Assembly (NCBI RefSeq): GCF_000826545.1
Contig: NZ_CDME01000015.1
Location: 388,207-452,206, forward strand
Direction: 5' to 3'
Length of the DNA: 64,000 nucleotides
Source: Kibdelosporangium sp. MJ126-NF4
Lineage (GTDB): Bacteria > Actinomycetota > Actinomycetes > Mycobacteriales > Pseudonocardiaceae
Shown piece by piece: positions 23,651-31,348 of this stretch. How positions within the stretch are numbered: the stretch's first letter is position 1; each line of letters begins with the position of its first letter. The notes beneath the pieces are model-generated. The model saw nothing but the letters and a program-made list of their open reading frames with translations. It was not told where the DNA came from and searched no databases. Position numbers and translations under genes: made by a program.

Positions 23651-24984
23651 CTTGAGCAGGCGTTTCTCAGGTCCCGAGCCAGGGAAGCTTCGTCGGCGGT
23701 GAGCAGGTAGTCGTCCCGGACCACCGGTTCACCGCCGACAAGCAGCAGTTCCAGCGGCGGAACCCGACCGAACACCAACGCGGCGACGGGATCCGCGATG
23801 CCCGCGTGCTTCAGGGTGTCCAGCCGCCACACCGCGAGATCAGCCAGCTTGCCCGGCTCGACGGAGCCGATGTGCTCATCGCGGCCGAGGCACCGCGCGC
23901 CACCCATCGTGCCGATCCGCAACGCCTGACGCGCGGTCAACGCCTTCGGGCCACCACGCTGCCGAGCGGTCAGCAACGCCTGACGCAGTTCCTCCGCCAG
24001 CCCACCGGACTCGTTGGACGCCACGCCGTCCACGCCGAGCCCAACCGGCGCGCCCGCGTCCAGCAACGCCCTGACCGGCGCCATTCCCGCACCCACCCGG
24101 GCATTGGAGCTTGGGCAGTGCGCGATTCCCGTGCCGGTCCTGGCCATCAACGCGATCTCGTCGTCCTTGAGGTGCACGCCGTGCGCCAGCCAGACGTCAT
24201 CGCCGAGCCAGCCGAGGCTTTCGGCGTACTCCACCGGGGTCTTGCCGAACTCCCGCTGGCACTGTTCTTCCTCGTCCTTGGTCTCAGCGAGGTGCGTATG
24301 CAGCCGAACTCCGTGTTTGCGCGCCAACTCCGCAGCAGAGCGCATCAGCTCCAGGCTGGCCGAGAAGGGCGAGCACGGGCCCACCGCGACCTGGATCCTC
24401 GCGTCCGGCGCGGGATCGTGGTACGCGGTGATGGCTTGTTCGGTGTGCTCAAGCGCAGCGGCCGTGTCCTCCACAATGGAATCCGGTGGCAATCCGCCGT
24501 CCGACTCACCCCGGTCCATGGACCCGCGCACGGCGTGCAGCCGGATCCCGATCCGCTGCCCGGCTTCCACCAACGCGCCGAAGACGTCCCCGCCATCGCG
24601 AGGGAACACGTAGTGGTGGTCGGCCGCGGTGGTGCAACCGGACAACGCCAGCATGCCCAGCCCGGCGGCGGAAGTGGCGGACACCAGCGAAGCGTCGATC
24701 CCGGCCCAGACCGGGTACAGCGTTGTCAGCCAGCCGAACAGGTCCTCCTGTTGGGCGTAGCCGCGCGTGGCCCACTGGTAGAGATGGTGGTGTGTGTTGA
24801 TCAGACCGGGCGTGACCAGGCATCCCGTCGCGTCGACCCGATCAAGGTCCGCGTATTCCGACGGCACGGCACCGGATCCCACTGCGGCAACCCGTCCATC
24901 CACGATTGCCACATAGCCGTCTTCGTGTTCCGTGCCGTGCTCGTCGACTGTCGCGATGTACGCGCCCGTGATGAGTGTGCTCAC
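23635..24984 (-). CDS. 8-oxoguanine-deaminase-like amidohydrolase (ATZ/TRZ family)
   Basis: 449 residues. Metal motif NTHHHLYQWATRGYAQ (H-x-H, residues 64-66), third histidine in THLAETKDEE, fourth in AHGVHL, and aspartate in GLGVDGVASNE. VRGSMDRGESDGGLPPDS closely matches characterised 8-oxoguanine deaminases, which convert 8-oxoguanine to urate. The cytosolic enzyme would clear oxidised guanine or feed purine catabolism. It stands alone; the next gene on the same strand ends 11 bp before its start at 24984, so read-through from the F420 operon upstream is plausible. Guanine or isoguanine deamination is an alternative. Confidence 0.85.
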   Translation of the reverse strand: MSTLITGAYIATVDEHGTEHEDGYVAIVDGRVAAVGSGAVPSEYADLDRVDATGCLVTPGLINTHHHLYQWATRGYAQQEDLFGWLTTLYPVWAGIDASLVSATSAAGLGMLALSGCTTAADHHYVFPRDGGDVFGALVEAGQRIGIRLHAVRGSMDRGESDGGLPPDSIVEDTAAALEHTEQAITAYHDPAPDARIQVAVGPCSPFSASLELMRSAAELARKHGVRLHTHLAETKDEEEQCQREFGKTPVEYAESLGWLGDDVWLAHGVHLKDDEIALMARTGTGIAHCPSSNARVGAGMAPVRALLDAGAPVGLGVDGVASNESGGLAEELRQALLTARQRGGPKALTARQALRIGTMGGARCLGRDEHIGSVEPGKLADLAVWRLDTLKHAGIADPVAALVFGRVPPLELLLVGGEPVVRDDYLLTADEASLARDLRNACSSLVSG

Positions 24985-24994
24985 GACCTCAAGG

Positions 24995-26023
24995 CTAGGA
25001 CACCCATTCCTTGACCTGCTCGACCAGTTTCGCCGGGTTCTCGCCGATCGGGGTGACGTTCAGCGAGGTCACACCGGCCTCCTTGAAGGCCGCGATCCGC
25101 TCCTTGACGTAGCTCGCGGGCCCGACCAGGTTCATCAGTTCCACGAGCTCCGCCGGAACGGCCGCGGCGGCCTCTTCCTTCTTGCCCGCCAGGTAGAGGT
25201 CCTGGATCTTCTCCGCCTCGGCCTCGTAGCCGTAGCGCTTGGCCAGGTCGTTGTAGAAGTTGCGGCCCTTCGCGCCCATCCCGCCGATGTACAGCGCGAT
25301 GAACGGCCGGGAGGCGTCCCGCAGGTCGTCGAGGCCCTCGCCGATCGCCAGCATGCCGCCCGCCACGATCTCCAGCTCGCCCAACGCCGGGTCGCGCTTG
25401 GCCTTGCCCTTGGCCAGCGCGTCGCCCCAGACGTCCTGCGCCTTCTCCGGGACGAACAGCGTCGGCAGCCAGCCGTCCGCGACCTCGGCAGTCAACTGGA
25501 CGTTCTTGTCGCCGAGCGACGCCACGTAGATCGGGATCTCGGAGCGGACCGGGCGGGTCAGGATCTTCAGCGGCTTGCCCAGCCCGGTGCCCTGGCCCTC
25601 CGGCAGCGGGATCGGGTAGTTGCCCTCGTTGGTGATCACTTCGCGGCGCCAGATCCGGCGGCAGATGTCGATCACCTCGCGGGTACGGCCGAGCGGCTTG
25701 TCGTAGGGCACACCGTGCCAGCCCTCGATCACCTGCGGGCCGGACGCGCCGAGTCCGAGGATCGCGCGGCCCTCGGAGACCGCGTCGAGACCGGCCGCGG
25801 TCTGCGCGAGCAGCGCGGGCGTGCGCGTGTAGATCGGCAGGATCCCCGCGCCGATCTCGACGCGTTCGGTCTTCGCGGCCACGTAGCCCATCAGGGTCGG
25901 CGAGTCGAAGCCGTACGCCTCGGCGAACCAGACCTGGTCGAGCCCGGCGTTCTCCAGGCTGACGACCTGGTCGATCAGCTCTTTGGGGTTACCGGCGTAC
26001 ATCACCTGCGTGCTGATCTTCAT
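24995..26023 (-). CDS. LLM-class F420-dependent oxidoreductase
   Basis: 342 residues. A luciferase-like TIM barrel opening MKISTQVMYAGNPKELIDQV, with LDQVWFAEAYGFDSPTLMGYVAAKTERVEIGAGI and IYVASLGDKNVQLTAEVADGWLP typical of mycobacterial F420-dependent enzymes. The FMN or F420 choice rests on family resemblance. The ATG at 26023 overlaps the racemase stop (ATGA), so it is translated with the alpha-methylacyl-CoA racemase. Joint action in branched or steroid side-chain oxidation is likely but unproven. Confidence 0.85.
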   Translation of the reverse strand: MKISTQVMYAGNPKELIDQVVSLENAGLDQVWFAEAYGFDSPTLMGYVAAKTERVEIGAGILPIYTRTPALLAQTAAGLDAVSEGRAILGLGASGPQVIEGWHGVPYDKPLGRTREVIDICRRIWRREVITNEGNYPIPLPEGQGTGLGKPLKILTRPVRSEIPIYVASLGDKNVQLTAEVADGWLPTLFVPEKAQDVWGDALAKGKAKRDPALGELEIVAGGMLAIGEGLDDLRDASRPFIALYIGGMGAKGRNFYNDLAKRYGYEAEAEKIQDLYLAGKKEEAAAAVPAELVELMNLVGPASYVKERIAAFKEAGVTSLNVTPIGENPAKLVEQVKEWVS

Positions 26024-27174
26024 GATTCGTTCCGTTCCTGTACGGCGCCGTGTGCCAGCAACTCGTCGATGTCCTCGAAACCCCAGTCGGCCAGTGCGCC
26101 CCGGGTGTGCTGCCCCGGCAGCGCCGGTGGGGTGCGCAGCTGGGACGGGGTGTCGGAGAACCTGGGTGCGGGTGCGGGCTGGACCAGCCCACCGCGCTCG
26201 ACCAACGTGCCGCGTGCGGCGATGTGCGGGTGGTCGGCCGCCTCGGTCAGCGACAGGATCGGCGCCACGCAGGCGTCGGTCCCTTCGAACACCGCGGCCC
26301 ATTCGACACGGGTCCTGGTCGCGAACACCTCAGCGAACCGTTTGCGCAGCTCCGGCCAGCGCGGGATCTCCAGCTGACCTGGCAGGTCCTCGCCGTCGAG
26401 GCCGAGCAGCCGCACGAACTCCTTGTAGAACTGCGGCTCCAACGGCCCGACGGCCATGTACTCGCCGTCCGAGGTCTCGTACACGTCGTAGAAGGGCGCG
26501 CCCGTGTCCAGCAGGTTCACGCCTCGCTGCGGCTGCCACGCGCCTGCCGACGCCAGGCCGTAGATCATGGTCGCCAGGTGCGCCGCGCCGTCGACGATCG
26601 CGGCGTCCACGACCTGGCCTTTTCCGGTCTGCTCGGCGTGCCGCAGCGCGGAGAGGACGCCGACGGCCAGGTAGAGCGAGCCGCCGCCGAAGTCACCGAC
26701 CAGGTTGAGCGGCACCTGCGGCGGGCCATCGGCCCGGCCGATGGCGTGCAGGACGCCGGTGATGCCGATGTAGGCGATGTCGTGACCGGCGGACTGCGCC
26801 AGCGGACCTTCCTGGCCCCAGCCGGTCATCCGGCCGTAGACGAGCCGCGGATTGCGCTCCCAGCACTGCTCGGGGCCGATGCCCAGCCGCTCGGCGACAC
26901 CGGGCCGGAAGCCCTCGATCAGCACGTGGGCCTGCTCGGCCAGCCGCAGCACGACCTCGGCGCCCCGGTCGTTCTTCAGGTCGACCATGACCGAGCGCTT
27001 GTTGCGGTTGAGCAGGTCGCGGGCGGGCGGACCGGCGACCGGGATCGAGCCGGGCCGGTCCACTCTGATCACGTCCGCGCCCAGGTCAGCCAGGTGCATC
27101 GCGCAGAACGGGGCCGGGCCGATCCCTGCGAGCTCGACCACGCGGACGCCCGCGAGAGGTCCCGTGCTCACCAT
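26020..27174 (-). CDS. Alpha-methylacyl-CoA racemase (CoA-transferase III family)
   Basis: 384 residues. It has the CaiB/BaiF fold: LAGVRVVELAGIGPAPFCAMHLADLGADVIRVDRP at the N-terminus, GHDIAYIGITGVL (catalytic histidine near 122) and LVGDFGGGSLYLAVG (catalytic aspartate near 150), as in the M. tuberculosis racemase MCR. It interconverts 2R and 2S methylacyl-CoA so that branched or sterol side chains can enter beta-oxidation. AGGAGG at 27181-27186 sets the ATG at 27174. It is first in an operon with the F420 oxidoreductase and divergent from the alcohol dehydrogenase. Confidence 0.92.
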   Translation of the reverse strand: MVSTGPLAGVRVVELAGIGPAPFCAMHLADLGADVIRVDRPGSIPVAGPPARDLLNRNKRSVMVDLKNDRGAEVVLRLAEQAHVLIEGFRPGVAERLGIGPEQCWERNPRLVYGRMTGWGQEGPLAQSAGHDIAYIGITGVLHAIGRADGPPQVPLNLVGDFGGGSLYLAVGVLSALRHAEQTGKGQVVDAAIVDGAAHLATMIYGLASAGAWQPQRGVNLLDTGAPFYDVYETSDGEYMAVGPLEPQFYKEFVRLLGLDGEDLPGQLEIPRWPELRKRFAEVFATRTRVEWAAVFEGTDACVAPILSLTEAADHPHIAARGTLVERGGLVQPAPAPRFSDTPSQLRTPPALPGQHTRGALADWGFEDIDELLAHGAVQERNES

Positions 27175-27258
27175 CGACCACCTCCTACTCACCAGTAATT
27201 TATCGCATACCTAACACCGTACGGAAAATTGTGAACCACGCCATGGACAATGCCAGTC

Positions 27259-28341
27259 ATGGTGAACGCGGCTGTAGTTGCAGGACCCGACGCGGAGATC
27301 CAGGTCCGCGAGATCGAACTGCCCGCCCTCGGCCCCCGCGACGTGCGCGTGCGGGTCGCGGCCGCTGGCGTGTGCCACTCCGACCTCTCGATGATCAACG
27401 GCACGTTCTCGCCCCAGTTCCCGCTGGTGCTCGGGCACGAGGCGGCCGGGACGGTCGCCGAGGTCGGACCGGACGTCACCCGTGCGGGGGTCGGCGACAG
27501 AGTGGTGGTGAACTGGGCGCCCGCCTGTCGGCACTGCTGGTTCTGCCTCAACCAGCAACCATGGCTGTGCACGGCCGTGGAAGGCATGTCGAGCCTGCCC
27601 CGCGGCTCGATCGACGGTGAGCCGCTGCACGTCACCCTCGGCGTCGGCGCGTTCGCCGAGGAAGTCGTGGTCAACGAGAACGGTGTCGTGCCGCTGTCGG
27701 ACGGCGTCCCGCTGGACGTGGCGGCCCTGCTGGGCTGTGCCGTGGTGACAGGCATCGGCGCGGTCAGCAACACCGCTTCGGTACGGCCGGGTGAGTCCGT
27801 TCTGGTCATCGGGCTCGGCGGCGTGGGCCTGTCGGCGGTCATCGGCGCCCGGCTGGCCGGTGCCGCGCCGATCATCGCGGTGGATGTCGCGCCGGACAAG
27901 GAGAAGCTCGCCCGGGACGCGGGCGCGACGCACTTCATCCTCGCGCACGACAAGCTGGGCAAGGAAGTTCGCGGGCTGACCGGCGGGCGGGGCGTCGACC
28001 ACGCCCTGGAGTGCGTCGGCAACTCGAAGACGATCAGGACCGCGTGGGGCGCGACTCGCCGTGGCGGCAGGGCGACGATCGTCGGCGCGGGCCGCAAGGA
28101 CGACCAGGTCAGCTTCAGCGCGCTGGAGCTCTACCACTTCGCCAGGACACTCGGCGTCTCGGTGTACGGCTCCGGCGATCCCGACCGGGACATCCCGACA
28201 CTGGCCATGCAGATCGAGCTCGGCAGGCTGGACCTGGAACCGCTTGTGTCGCACCGGATCGGACTCGACGGCGTGCCGGACGCGTTCGAGCGGATGAAGA
28301 CCGGGACCGGCGCCCGATCCTTGCTGGTGTTCAAATCCTGA
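27259..28341 (+). CDS. Zinc-dependent alcohol dehydrogenase (class III-like)
   Basis: About 360 residues. Catalytic zinc ligands lie in GVCHSDLSM (C), LGHEAAG (H) and the later GCAVVTG (C). The structural zinc loop CRHCWFCLNQQPWLC has C-x2-C-x2-C-x7-C. The NAD site is VLVIGLGGVGLSAV. It oxidises alcohols with NAD(P). It resembles mycobacterial AdhD-type enzymes, and its divergence from the racemase operon suggests lipid alcohol metabolism. The ATG at 27250 is an equally possible start; neither has a good ribosome site. The last 11 bp overlap the convergent TetR gene. Confidence 0.88.
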   Translation: MVNAAVVAGPDAEIQVREIELPALGPRDVRVRVAAAGVCHSDLSMINGTFSPQFPLVLGHEAAGTVAEVGPDVTRAGVGDRVVVNWAPACRHCWFCLNQQPWLCTAVEGMSSLPRGSIDGEPLHVTLGVGAFAEEVVVNENGVVPLSDGVPLDVAALLGCAVVTGIGAVSNTASVRPGESVLVIGLGGVGLSAVIGARLAGAAPIIAVDVAPDKEKLARDAGATHFILAHDKLGKEVRGLTGGRGVDHALECVGNSKTIRTAWGATRRGGRATIVGAGRKDDQVSFSALELYHFARTLGVSVYGSGDPDRDIPTLAMQIELGRLDLEPLVSHRIGLDGVPDAFERMKTGTGARSLLVFKS

Positions 28342-28936
28342 GCCAGGCGACCAGGTAGGTACGCGCGAAGGCTCGCATCTGGCGCTCGTCCCGCGTCGGG
28401 ATACGGCCTTCCGGTGTGAGCACGATCGAGTGGATCAGCCGCGCCAGCGTCTCGGCGAGCGGTTCGGCGTCGAAGTCGCCGATCAGCCCGGCGCGCTGGT
28501 CCTCCTCGATCTTCTCCTTGAGGTAGCCGCGGGCCAGCGCGATCACCGGACCGCCGTGCAGCGTCAGCCCAGGTAAGACGGCCTCCGGTTCGCTGGAGAG
28601 CAGCCGGTTGAGCAACTGGTTCTCGCGCAGGCCGCGCACGACGGCGACGAAGCCCTCGACCATGCGCTCCTCGGCGTTGGGGGCCTTGCTGATCTCGACG
28701 TCCACCGCGGCGATGAACCGCCGCACCTCCCGCAGCCCGACCGCCGTGACCAGGTCGCCCTTCTGCGGGAACCGCCGGTACAGGGTCGCGCGGCCGATCC
28801 CCGCCTTGCGGGCCACGTCGTCCATGGTCGTGCGGCGCAGGCCGAACTCCTCGAACGCGTCCAGCGCCGCGTCGAGGATGCGCCGCGTGCTGTCGTCTTC
28901 GGGCTCGGTCGACGCCCGGACTTCGGCGAGGAACAT
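28331..28936 (-). CDS. TetR-family regulator
   Basis: 201 residues. The helix-turn-helix is RILDAALDAFEEFGLRRTTMDDVARKAGIGRATLYRRFPQKGDLV (residues 19-63). The C-terminal domain is not assignable to a ligand. It lies 9 bp downstream of the DUF2236 gene in the same direction, so it is probably co-transcribed, an uncommon order for an autoregulator. It converges on the alcohol dehydrogenase with an 11-bp overlap. Confidence 0.88.
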   Translation of the reverse strand: MFLAEVRASTEPEDDSTRRILDAALDAFEEFGLRRTTMDDVARKAGIGRATLYRRFPQKGDLVTAVGLREVRRFIAAVDVEISKAPNAEERMVEGFVAVVRGLRENQLLNRLLSSEPEAVLPGLTLHGGPVIALARGYLKEKIEEDQRAGLIGDFDAEPLAETLARLIHSIVLTPEGRIPTRDERQMRAFARTYLVAWLRI

Positions 28937-28945
28937 CCTGCGATG

Positions 28946-29755
28946 CTACTGCCGTGCCGAGCGCTTGGCCGCCAGCGCCATCGGGTGGTATCGGACCTTG
29001 TCCGGCAGCAGGGGCATTCCCATGCGCACCGCCAGTTTCACCGCACCGAGCATCCGCTCGGCGCGTTCGGTCCACTGTAGACCAAGTCGGTCCCTGAACA
29101 CGGGCGGTAGTGTGCCGACCGTCGCGGTCAGGATGGTGTCCGAGGAGATCGGGCCGAGCAGCCGCCACACCGGTCGCGGCCAGCCGGGTGGGCACTGCGG
29201 ACGGCGGTCGCCCAGCGTGGCCAGCACCGTCCGGACGGTCGCGTTGTCCTCAAGGCAGTCCGCCACCATGCCGTTGAAGTAGTCGAAGAATCCGTCGAGG
29301 CGCTCCGGCATCTGCTTGGCCCGCACGCCAAGCACTTCGCCGATCGCACGCCACTCCTGGTACATCCGTTCCTGCGCCGGACGGGGAATCGGGGTGGCGT
29401 AGTTGGCGTGCGTGTCCAGCGTTCCCTCGAACAGCGTGGCGTGCACCCAGCCGTACGCGTCCGGATTCAGCGCGCTGTAACGGCGTCCGTGATGGTCGAC
29501 GCCCGTGAACGAACGGTGGAGCTCCCTGAGCCGCTTGGCTTCCACAGCCATGCGGTGCTGGCCGTACGTCATGGTCATCAGCGAGTCGACCGTGCGCTGC
29601 AGCCGTTGCCACGGGCGTTGCCGGAAATCCGAGTAGTGCGCGACACCGGCGCCCACCGTGGGATGCGCGACCTGGAGCAGCAGCGCACGGCCGGAGCCGA
29701 GCAGCATCCGCCAGTCGAGGACGTTGCGCCAGGCTTCAGAGTCGGGTCCGAGCAT
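28946..29755 (-). CDS. DUF2236 / MpaB-like oxygenase
   Basis: 269 residues. Family signatures are LQVAHPTVGAGVAHYSDFRQRPWQRLQRT near the N-terminus and YGWVHATLFEG in the middle. This histidine-rich helical family includes the rubber oxygenase Lcp (heme) and MpaB-type oxygenases that cleave isoprenoid chains. The histidine in AHPTVG and the one in WVHATLF are the likely metal or heme ligands. AAGGAGG upstream favours the ATG at 29755 over the adjacent GTG. Its substrate is unknown. Its divergence from a wax ester synthase suggests lipid work. Confidence 0.78.
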   Translation of the reverse strand: MLGPDSEAWRNVLDWRMLLGSGRALLLQVAHPTVGAGVAHYSDFRQRPWQRLQRTVDSLMTMTYGQHRMAVEAKRLRELHRSFTGVDHHGRRYSALNPDAYGWVHATLFEGTLDTHANYATPIPRPAQERMYQEWRAIGEVLGVRAKQMPERLDGFFDYFNGMVADCLEDNATVRTVLATLGDRRPQCPPGWPRPVWRLLGPISSDTILTATVGTLPPVFRDRLGLQWTERAERMLGAVKLAVRMGMPLLPDKVRYHPMALAAKRSARQ

Positions 29756-29837
29756 CACGCACCTCCTTGAGACGAAGATACGGCCAGCGTCTCAGAATCT
29801 CCAGTTATCCGATCTTCCCGACTACCGTCCGTGGCAG

Positions 29838-29843
29838 TAATCT
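29838..29843 (+). promoter_or_regulatory. Putative -10 of wax ester synthase gene
   Basis: TAATCT, 31 bp before the start at 29875, followed by a strong AGGAGG ribosome site (29864-29869). The -35 is not clear. Confidence 0.35.
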
Positions 29844-29874
29844 CGGCAGGTCACACCGGGAACAGGAGGCGCCG

Positions 29875-31254
29875 ATGGCCCGGATACCGCTCATGCCCGT
29901 GACCGACTCGATGTTCCTGCTGGGAGAGTCGCGGGAACACCCGATGCACGTGGGCGGGTTGCAGCTGTACTCGCTGCCCGAGGACGCCGGGCCGGACTAC
30001 CTGAGCCAGATCTACCACTCGCTGGTCGCCGACGAGGAGAACGTGCAGCCGCTGTTCCGGCGCAGGCCACGGCGTCCGGTCAGCAGCCTGGGCCAGTGGT
30101 CGTGGGCGGCGGACAACCAGCTGGACATGGAATACCACGTCCGGCTGACCGCGTTGCCGCGTCCCGGCCGCGTGCGGGAACTGCTGGAGCTGACCTCCCG
30201 GCTGCACGGGTCACTGCTGGACCGACACCGTCCACTCTGGGAGTTCTCGCTGATCGAAGGCCTGGAAGGCAACCGGTTCGCCACGTACACCAAGGTGCAC
30301 CACGCGTTGATGGACGGCGTCTCGTCGCTGATCCTGGCCAGCCGCGCGCTGTCGACCAATCCCGATGACCGGGACATGCCACCGGTCTGGGCGCTCCCAC
30401 CGTGGCAACGACCGGAGAAACCGAACGCCGGGCCGCTGGCGCTGCTGGAGAACCTCCGCACGTCGGCGGCGGACATCGCCGGGGTGCTGCCCGCGCTGGT
30501 GCGCAGCGCCAACACCGCGCTGCGCGAGCAGGCCAGCGTGTTGCCGTTCCAGGCGCCCCGGTCGATCTTCAACGTGCAGATCACCGGTGCGCGCCGGTTC
30601 GCCGCGCAGCGCTGGTCGATCGACCGCGTGAAGGCGATCCGCCGGGCGACCGGCGCGACGCTCAACGACGTCGTGCTCGCCATGTGCTCCGGCGCGCTGC
30701 GCCGCTACCTGCTCGAACTCGGCGCGCTGCCGGACCGCCCACTGATCTCGATGGTGCCGGTCTCCTTACGCGCCAAGCAGAAACGCAGCGAAGCCAGCGG
30801 CAACTCGGTCGGCGCGATCCTGGTCAACCTCGGCACCCACCTTGAGGACCCGGCGGAGCGCTTCACCCAGATCCAGGAGTCGGCGCAGATCGCGAAACGC
30901 TCACTGGCCGAACTGAGCCCGCTGCAGATCCTCGCGCTGTCCGGGCTGACCATGGCGCCGCTGGCGTTCGCACCGCTGCCCGGTTTCGTCCAGCTGACAC
31001 CGCCGCCGTTCAACCTGATCATCTCCAACGTGCCAGGCTCGCCGAAACCGCTGTACTGGAACGGCGCCAAGCTGGACGGCATGTACCCGCTGTCCATTCC
31101 TTACGACGGCCAGGCGCTGAACATCACGATCACCAGTTACGCCGACCAGCTACAGTTCGGCCTGACCGGCTGCCGCCGCAACGTGCCACACCTACAGCGC
31201 CTGCTCGGCCACCTCGAGGACTCGCTGGCGGAACTGGAGAAAGCCGTCCTGTAA
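29875..31254 (+). CDS. Wax ester synthase/diacylglycerol acyltransferase (WS/DGAT)
   Basis: 459 residues, standard length. The catalytic HHxxxDG motif is VHHALMDG near residue 142. Other family blocks are PLMPVTDSMFLLGESREHPMHVGG at the start, NDVVLAMCSGALRRYL, and NLIISNVPGSPKPLYWNGAKL near residue 390. It esterifies acyl-CoA with diacylglycerol or long-chain alcohols to make storage lipids at the membrane. A single-gene unit with AGGAGG 5 nt before the ATG. Confidence 0.95.
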   Translation: MARIPLMPVTDSMFLLGESREHPMHVGGLQLYSLPEDAGPDYLSQIYHSLVADEENVQPLFRRRPRRPVSSLGQWSWAADNQLDMEYHVRLTALPRPGRVRELLELTSRLHGSLLDRHRPLWEFSLIEGLEGNRFATYTKVHHALMDGVSSLILASRALSTNPDDRDMPPVWALPPWQRPEKPNAGPLALLENLRTSAADIAGVLPALVRSANTALREQASVLPFQAPRSIFNVQITGARRFAAQRWSIDRVKAIRRATGATLNDVVLAMCSGALRRYLLELGALPDRPLISMVPVSLRAKQKRSEASGNSVGAILVNLGTHLEDPAERFTQIQESAQIAKRSLAELSPLQILALSGLTMAPLAFAPLPGFVQLTPPPFNLIISNVPGSPKPLYWNGAKLDGMYPLSIPYDGQALNITITSYADQLQFGLTGCRRNVPHLQRLLGHLEDSLAELEKAVL

Positions 31255-31284
31255 TCCCGGGACGCGCGAACCGGGGACAACCTG

Positions 31285-31346
31285 TTCGCCCCTTGGATGG
31301 TGCTGTGTGTGGAGGACTTTCCTCGACACAGCACCATAGGGGCGAA
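31285..31346 (+). promoter_or_regulatory. Long hairpin covering the subtilase ribosome-binding site
   Basis: The left arm (31285-31293 and 31297-31308, with a TGG bulge) pairs perfectly with the right arm 31326-31346: 21 bp, plus a 5-bp GAGGA/TCCTC hairpin in the loop. The right arm contains AGGGG (31338-31342), the only ribosome-site candidate for the GTG at 31349, and ends 2 nt before that codon. Translation should therefore be blocked unless the stem opens. It could instead be the wax synthase terminator or a DNA-binding site. Confidence 0.6.
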
Positions 31347-31348
31347 TC

